Assembly (NCBI GenBank): GCA_015680685.1
Contig: MNCI01005895.1
Coordinates: forward strand, 1,256,448 to 1,320,447
DNA from: Gnetum montanum
Taxonomy: Eukaryota; Streptophyta; Gnetopsida; Gnetales; Gnetaceae
DNA length: 64,000 nt
Direction of reading: 5' to 3'
Below the pieces are notes generated by a model. It was not told the origin of the DNA. It worked only from the letters and a program-made list of their open reading frames with translations, and searched no databases. This document shows positions 58,769-64,000 of the stretch, piece after piece. A program made the position numbers and the translations under genes. Position 1 is the stretch's first letter, and every line of letters begins with the position of its first letter.

Positions 58769-60712
58769 CTAAAAAGGAAGACTTTTTGAGCTTGAAGTCG
58801 CAGTGAGGGATTTGAAACGATTTGAGGGGGCAAAATCCTCTGGAAGATTTGCCCTCTTGATAATCCGTTGCATATTGTGCTGCAAGCTCTGTTGAACCAG
58901 ATGTTTCACAACTCTCCTCTCCTCTGTCAAGTATCCTCCGTTCTCTCTATCATTGATTGCATCAATTTCCGATTGCTGATCATTCAAAGGAGCAGAAACT
59001 GGAGAGCTTCTTCTGTTCTTATCCTCCCTGATAGACTCCAGTATTCTGGAGGCTCTCTTCTGTGCTAAAGCTGTGCCAAAGAGAGTAAGCTCTAGCAGAG
59101 ATGAGACTATGCCACTTTCAACCATGGCTTGTCTGTGTGACCAACTATTATGGGACATTATCATGAGAATGTAGGCTGCCTTTTCTTGGCATTTTGGAGC
59201 GTCATTCCAATTAAGCACATCTATTAAAACTTGAAAAGCTTCGTCCACATTTCCAATTGCCTTCCTTCCATCTTCAGTAGCTGCGAGATTGCTTAACGTA
59301 GCTAAAACTTTGTCAGAAACGTCCATGTCGACAATCATGTCCAACAGAAGCTCAGCTACTCCCGTTTCTACAATTGTTCTAGCATTAGCATGACATATTG
59401 ACAGGTTGTAAAGGGCTCTCAGTGCATCCTTTCGGCCCTGTGAGCTTCCATTTTCCATGATACCGACAAGGAAGGGAACTGCTCCAGATTGTCCTACAAT
59501 AAACTTGTTGACATCCAAGGCGGACAAGCTTAGAAAGTTTGCCACCACAGCTTCTCTAACAGAATCGTTTGATGTTTGCAAAAGCTTCACCATCTTGTCC
59601 ACGGCTCCGGTTTTTACTATTGATGCCTTGTTTCTGTAACATCAACAAAACGAGGGCTCATTAATCAACTACCAATTGAGTTACCTTCTGGGTGAGTGAC
59701 TTATGGTTACTGCAATTGGGACTACCAAACCAAATTCCAACATTGCTACTGTAACAAATTCATCCATCTGTTAACAAAACGAAGCCAATTAATTGGTTTT
59801 CACTTTCAGGGAAAAAGCATCGTCTGAGGTCTTGCTCAATTAAATCGGTTGCATTGCATTGAAAGACAGTTGAAACCAATGAAGAAGAACTGAACTATAT
59901 CAGTGCGAGAATCATAAAGAAACTTGAAGTCAAACAGATAGATAACAGACACACATGCTAGGATTAGAAACTCACAGATCATTGCCAATGGCGAGATTTA
60001 AGAGTGCAAAGAGAGCAGAGACATGCATGCGTGTCTCAGCCAAGTCCAACATCCCCACAAGAGGAGGAATCGCCCCCAGCATTGCCAAGGTCACTCTTGC
60101 TTCAGCATCATCCTTTGCATACCTTCTAATCTCTTGAGCAGCTTTTTCTTTGTCCTCCTCTTTGCCAAATTGCAGTACCTGTACTGTCGTCTGAAGCTGG
60201 TTAAACAGTTTGATCTTCTTGTCCATTTGAGTAACGTTCTGCCTTTCCTCTGCAGCAACAGTCCCTACTCCTCTCACATCTTCCTGCTGCGTTGTTGTCC
60301 TTTGTTCCTCCGATCCACCACGAAGACGTTTTACTAGCTCTTTCCAATCCAGATCTTCACTGTTAGTTCCATTCTGATAGGACTGAACCAGCGTAGATTT
60401 ATGATTCAGCTTTCCTTTCTGTACAGTTTCAGAGGACCCAAAACTTGCTGCCCTAACATCTACATTATTCGTAGTATTGTTGGCTCCATTTCCCTCGGAG
60501 ACGCCATCCAATCTAGACTTTGCTTGACGTTTTAGAGAGTCTCGGCCTGAGATCACAGACGAACTTCTACTGTCACGGATCGACGAGGAACCACAACGCA
60601 TTGTGTCAATAATTTTTCTTCCAAATGAAGCCCTGCTGAATGCAAATGATGCCCTCGCAAGAATGCCCTCCCTTTCGATCATGATTTCTCCTCCTGCCGA
60701 GCGACTCGACAT
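58769..60712 (-). CDS. ARM-repeat protein, two coding exons (60712-59976 and 59633-58769)
   Basis: This is the one intact host gene seen. Exon 1 starts at the ATG 60710-60712 (MSSRSAGGEIMIER); an upstream in-frame TTG is not a credible start. The donor GTGAG at 59975 and the acceptor ending at 59634 remove 342 bp. Phase is kept (737 + 865 bp, 533 codons), giving IGNDLNKASIVKTGAVDKM across the junction. The N-terminus (about residues 1-165) is Ser/Arg/Asn-rich and probably disordered. Armadillo repeats cover about residues 170-460, with signatures such as LAMLGAIPPLVGML, SGAVPFLVGIM and TLSNLAATEDGRKAIG. The C-terminus is basic (LQHNMQRIIKRANLPEDF). No U-box or RING is present. ARM proteins act as protein-binding scaffolds; the partner is unknown. 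It resembles plant ARM-only proteins of the At2g25130/At4g31890 type (from memory). Confidence 0.9.
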
Positions 60713-62110
60713 TGCTTGCAACTTTCACAGTCCGGCCTCGAGAGTTAAAATCTCGAGACAGTCGAATTGTCATAAAATCGAAGAAACAATATCGTGATGG
60801 TGAACAGTATCTTCAAGATGATCAGCACACTCGAGTAAGCCGATTACCGGAAACTGCTTAATCCGGAGAGCTGCATTGTAGTTCGAACCCACAATATTGT
60901 ACAGACATAAATCCCTCGTCCTCTAACGGCCGGCCGTGTACTCTGCAGATTGCCAGATTCTTTTCCAGTGCGTATTGCCTCTAGGATAGCAGCTGTAAAC
61001 CTGGAACCAAACATGGCAAGGTTTTCAAAACCAAATCATCAGATAAAATCAAGCAATGGCTACCGGGTTAGTAGGCTATACAGTTTTTTTGACCCAGATC
61101 AAGTCTGGAAATTCTAAGATTTCGTTGATCCTAAACGATAAACCCTTCCTAAACGAAAGCGTCGCCCTATTTTTCCAATCAAACTTAGTCAGGAAACTCA
61201 GGTACCTTCCGAGTTATATCGCAGCTGGAAAATCCCACCATGGAAAAGTGCCTGACAGAAAATGTGCTATTCAGCCCGTTTAATTCCCTGCTATGTGAAA
61301 GTTTGAAACTAGAAACATAAATTCTGATGTTCCCTGAAATGGCCGTATCACTGGAGATATGAAAATCCCGCACCGTATCAACTCAATATGAACCCACACA
61401 GAGAACTTTATAACAAATCAGAAACAGCATCCGCAGCAACAACAGCTGCAAGCAGCCTGCAACGCTGCAACCATTTAATGGCTACCGGCACTCATATTAG
61501 CCCGTATTCAGCCCCCTCAACGATTTGCACAACTGCAACGCACCCCGTAGAAAAATTTACAAAATCTGCAGACAGACAAAGCAGCAGGGATGGAGACCAA
61601 TCCAAATTGATGCAGACCTGAGGTGAGGTACACGCAGAGAAACTGCATTCCACCCGAATATATTCAAGTCTGACGTTTAGGGCTTGATATAGTGATTGAA
61701 TGGTCCTCCTACTCACCCAATGAAGAAGCAGCAGCTGAGAAAGATGCAGCAGCACATTGACCACAAAACTACTAGTAATACTACGCAGGAGACCCACTCC
61801 AGCATTGATGATGGAGTCTGTCAAATGCCCAATTTCAAAGCCCAAGCAAAAACCTACAATACAATGCTGCTGCTCTTCTTCTTCTTCTACTGCTGCTGCT
61901 GTAGCAGGGGCGGTGAAATTGGGTATTTCAATGTCTTCCTTTAATAGTAATAATGTCATCCGCATGACTTACATCATGATATATGTGGATGAATTGTTGC
62001 TTGCAGAGAAGCACAAGAAGAAGAAGAAGCTTAGGCGGAGCCCCTGCTTTGCTCTGCTGTGCTCTGTTGGGTTCTTGTGTATGAGTTGTCAGTGTGTACG
62101 ACTGACTGTA
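60713..62110 (-). promoter_or_regulatory. Probable 5' leader and promoter region of the ARM-repeat gene
   Basis: Upstream of the ATG, the minus strand has a coding-like stretch at 61717-61965 (MRMTLLLLKEDIEIPNF...). It contains GAA and CAG trinucleotide runs and ends at a good donor, GTGAGTAGGA at 61716. A possible acceptor, TTTACAG, lies at 60993. This could be a leader exon with a 0.7-kb intron, an upstream ORF, or a small separate gene; I cannot decide. Region 61990-62110 is CT/AG-rich, as in plant leaders. Confidence 0.4.
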
Positions 62111-64000
62111 CCGAGCTTTCTGTGCGTCATGCTCTATTTTTCGTGCCGTTATTACGAACTCCATCCGATGGTAACCGCAGTAATAATAAATTCCAAGATC
62201 TTAAAGAATCAGGGAAAACGTTCCTGTTTTTCCACGGAATCAGGACGATGCCACAAGCCAAACGGTAACAGATTGCGGTGTCCCTATTTACCGTGATCGT
62301 CATTCAATATTTCTTTTACCAGTCCTTGGGAAAGCCCAAGTAACGTTGCATAGATGTTGATACTTGAAACAGAGACTTTTATCCTTCTTCTCTGGAATGT
62401 GGAGCGAAACCAAAAGTCGGAAACACGTGACCAGTGACTGTAATTACCAGTTTTCAGTCGTGCCATGATCTGAATGACTCATTTTGTTTTGTGCGGTGGG
62501 GCCAACTGCATTTTTCATCGCCTTAAAAACTTTGCAGTATTCCTCCGGTGGGTCCAGCGGCATTTTTCATCCGCTTAAAACTTTGCAGTATTCCAAGGCT
62601 GCTGCCGGCGACCAGGTAAGAAGTGCTTAATTTGGCCGTGTATGCTTGCCAGGAGTAGGTAAAAATTATCAAAACTGAACCAAATTAAATCCGTCCTATT
62701 GCTATCATCATTTACTTAGTTTTCTGGTTGTGCTTTTCCCTTCGTCCGCACGCTCCTGGACATGAATAGCAATGAAGTTTTTGATGTTATTTTAAAAAGG
62801 TCATTAAATTATTGCAAAACGGTCAGTACATTATTACTTGCAAATGGCTTTCCAAGCAGCTTAGCAGCGACTTCGTTCTAGAATGCTCCTTTCCAATTAC
62901 TTTTCGATTAAATTAACGACAAAGTTATTAATTCTTCTTGAGATCTTAACCATCGACCTGGTTGCAATTCTTTTACATTCATCATTAGTGAGCGTGCTGG
63001 TTTCAGTTTAATCCTGGTGGGTCTGGTTTTTTGTTGTTTATTTTTCCCTGTGGGTGGGGGCAGGGCGGAACAGAGCGAATGTTTTCTTCTAGGAAGGGAA
63101 GGACTTCAATAAGTGAAGACTGGGTAGTAGTAGCAGTAGTAGGTGTAGTTGAAGAAATAGAATTGGTGTTCCGACTTCTCCCGTACCGTGGCACTGGTGC
63201 AATAATTAAATATTTGCTTGTTGGCTGCCTGCCTGGCTGTACGTTTTAAGTGGTGTGGCATGGAATGGCATGAATAACATCATAAGGTGGTCTGCTTGCC
63301 TCCTGACTCCCACCGCTTTCCATGCATGTCACGCGTTTTCGCCTGCACTCAACTGACGATTAACAGTACAAAACATTCAGAAAGAGATTGAATATAAAGC
63401 TACTTTTTATAAAGTAATTAGACAAATACTGTAGAATCTTTTAACAAAACGACGACGTAGCCGGAGTTATCGAAGTAATATTGCACGCTGAGATTCTTGT
63501 AGCATTGTGGGAAGTCTAAAGGAAAGAATAATGTGGTATTATTAGATAGAGTTTTTGTACAGTATTTATGGTTTATAATGTTATTTCACACATTGTAAAT
63601 AAATGATTTTATGATTTCGTGATAGGATTGTTTCAGTCGTATCATATCAATGATCTTGATTTGTTTTGTACTTAAACTCTGTTCAATAGATCAGATCTTA
63701 GGACCATTACTTTCTATGTCAGCAAATGGCAATTGGAAAATGAAGTGCCAACCTTTTAAGATTGTGCATGTTAACTTTATCTTTAGTATTATACAAATGT
63801 ATGCAATTTTCAAAGCCATCTCTTCTATTTGATGTTGAAAGAAGATTCATTCTATACATAAAAAATCATAATCTGCAACATTTCTTTTATCTTTTTGAAT
63901 ATTTATTAGAACATCTTTAAATCCTTGTTGGCTAGGATTATCTTCTTGTAATCATAATGGCTAGATTTTTAGAAGTATAAGGAATAGCATTAAAGAAGCA
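62110..64000. other. Single-copy-like flank without a recognised gene
   Basis: No coding region is supported. A 52-bp tandem duplication lies at 62495-62594, and TAG/CAG trinucleotide runs lie near 63125-63145. The last 600 bp are AT-rich. Confidence 0.45.
62495..62594. repeat. Tandem duplication upstream of the ARM-repeat gene
   Basis: Two units of about 50 bp (62495-62546 and 62547-62594) share GGTGGG, CCA, GCATTTTTCATC and CTTTGCAGTATTCC, with a few differences. Confidence 0.85.

Noticed and set aside
60713-60721. Start of the ARM protein three codons earlier
   Set aside because: The first codon would be TTG; the ATG at 60710-60712 is the plausible start for a nuclear gene.
61388-61621. 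Plus-strand 77-codon frame
   Set aside because: Shadow of the leader region with Ala/Thr-rich composition; no support.
61757-62296. 179-codon plus-strand frame opposite the ARM leader
   Set aside because: Low-complexity Ser/Lys/Cys composition and antisense to a probable leader; no family resemblance.

Overview
The window looks like nuclear DNA of a seed plant with a large, repeat-rich genome. A conifer or another gymnosperm is my best guess, from the very old nested LTR retrotransposons, the long decayed spacers and one compact plant ARM-repeat gene. The species cannot be fixed from the sequence alone. About 55 of the 64 kb is retrotransposon. Only one host protein gene is convincing, on the minus strand at 58.8-60.7 kb.

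Layout of the repeat part (element names A-F are mine). E is an old Ty1/copia element, minus strand, seen at 6763-7638 and 33496-33850. D is an Athila-like Ty3/gypsy element, minus strand, 1-6762, whose 3' end lies left of the window. D has jumped into the pol reading frame of E. B is a Tat-lineage Ty3/gypsy element, minus strand, 7644-33490, inserted into the gag of E with target duplication TGACT. A is an Athila-like element, 9058-16266, minus strand, inserted into the 3' LTR of B with target duplication CTTAG. C is a second Athila-like element, 43074-53543, minus strand, with target duplication AAGGG. F is a plus-strand Athila-like gag-protease remnant at about 33925-37720. A LINE reverse-transcriptase fragment sits at about 54611-55200. 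A, C and D have related LTRs, related gag and a tRNA-Asp-type primer site. Only D shows reverse transcriptase, RNase H and integrase. A and C carry gag and protease only, and C also has a large extra ORF. A and C are therefore best read as non-autonomous relatives that would have depended on D-type partners. All these frames are broken by stops and frameshifts.

B is the most complex object. In its own direction it reads gag, protease, a 7-kb block, reverse transcriptase, two RNase H domains, integrase, minisatellites, 3' LTR. The block holds an apparently intron-containing gene remnant on the opposite strand. It lies where related Ogre elements carry an intron, and it is flanked by copies of the same minisatellite motif that lies in the 3' untranslated region. 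This is the best candidate here for something undescribed.

From about 55.3 kb rightwards the composition changes to single-copy-like DNA. The ARM gene has two coding exons (533 codons), a 342-bp intron, a likely poly(A) signal and a possible spliced 5' leader. I see no RNA genes and no CRISPR. There are two assembly blemishes in A (a 632-bp N run, and one N flanked by identical 45-bp copies) and one single N in B. All similarity statements come from reading the sequence and from memory of the families; no database was searched.
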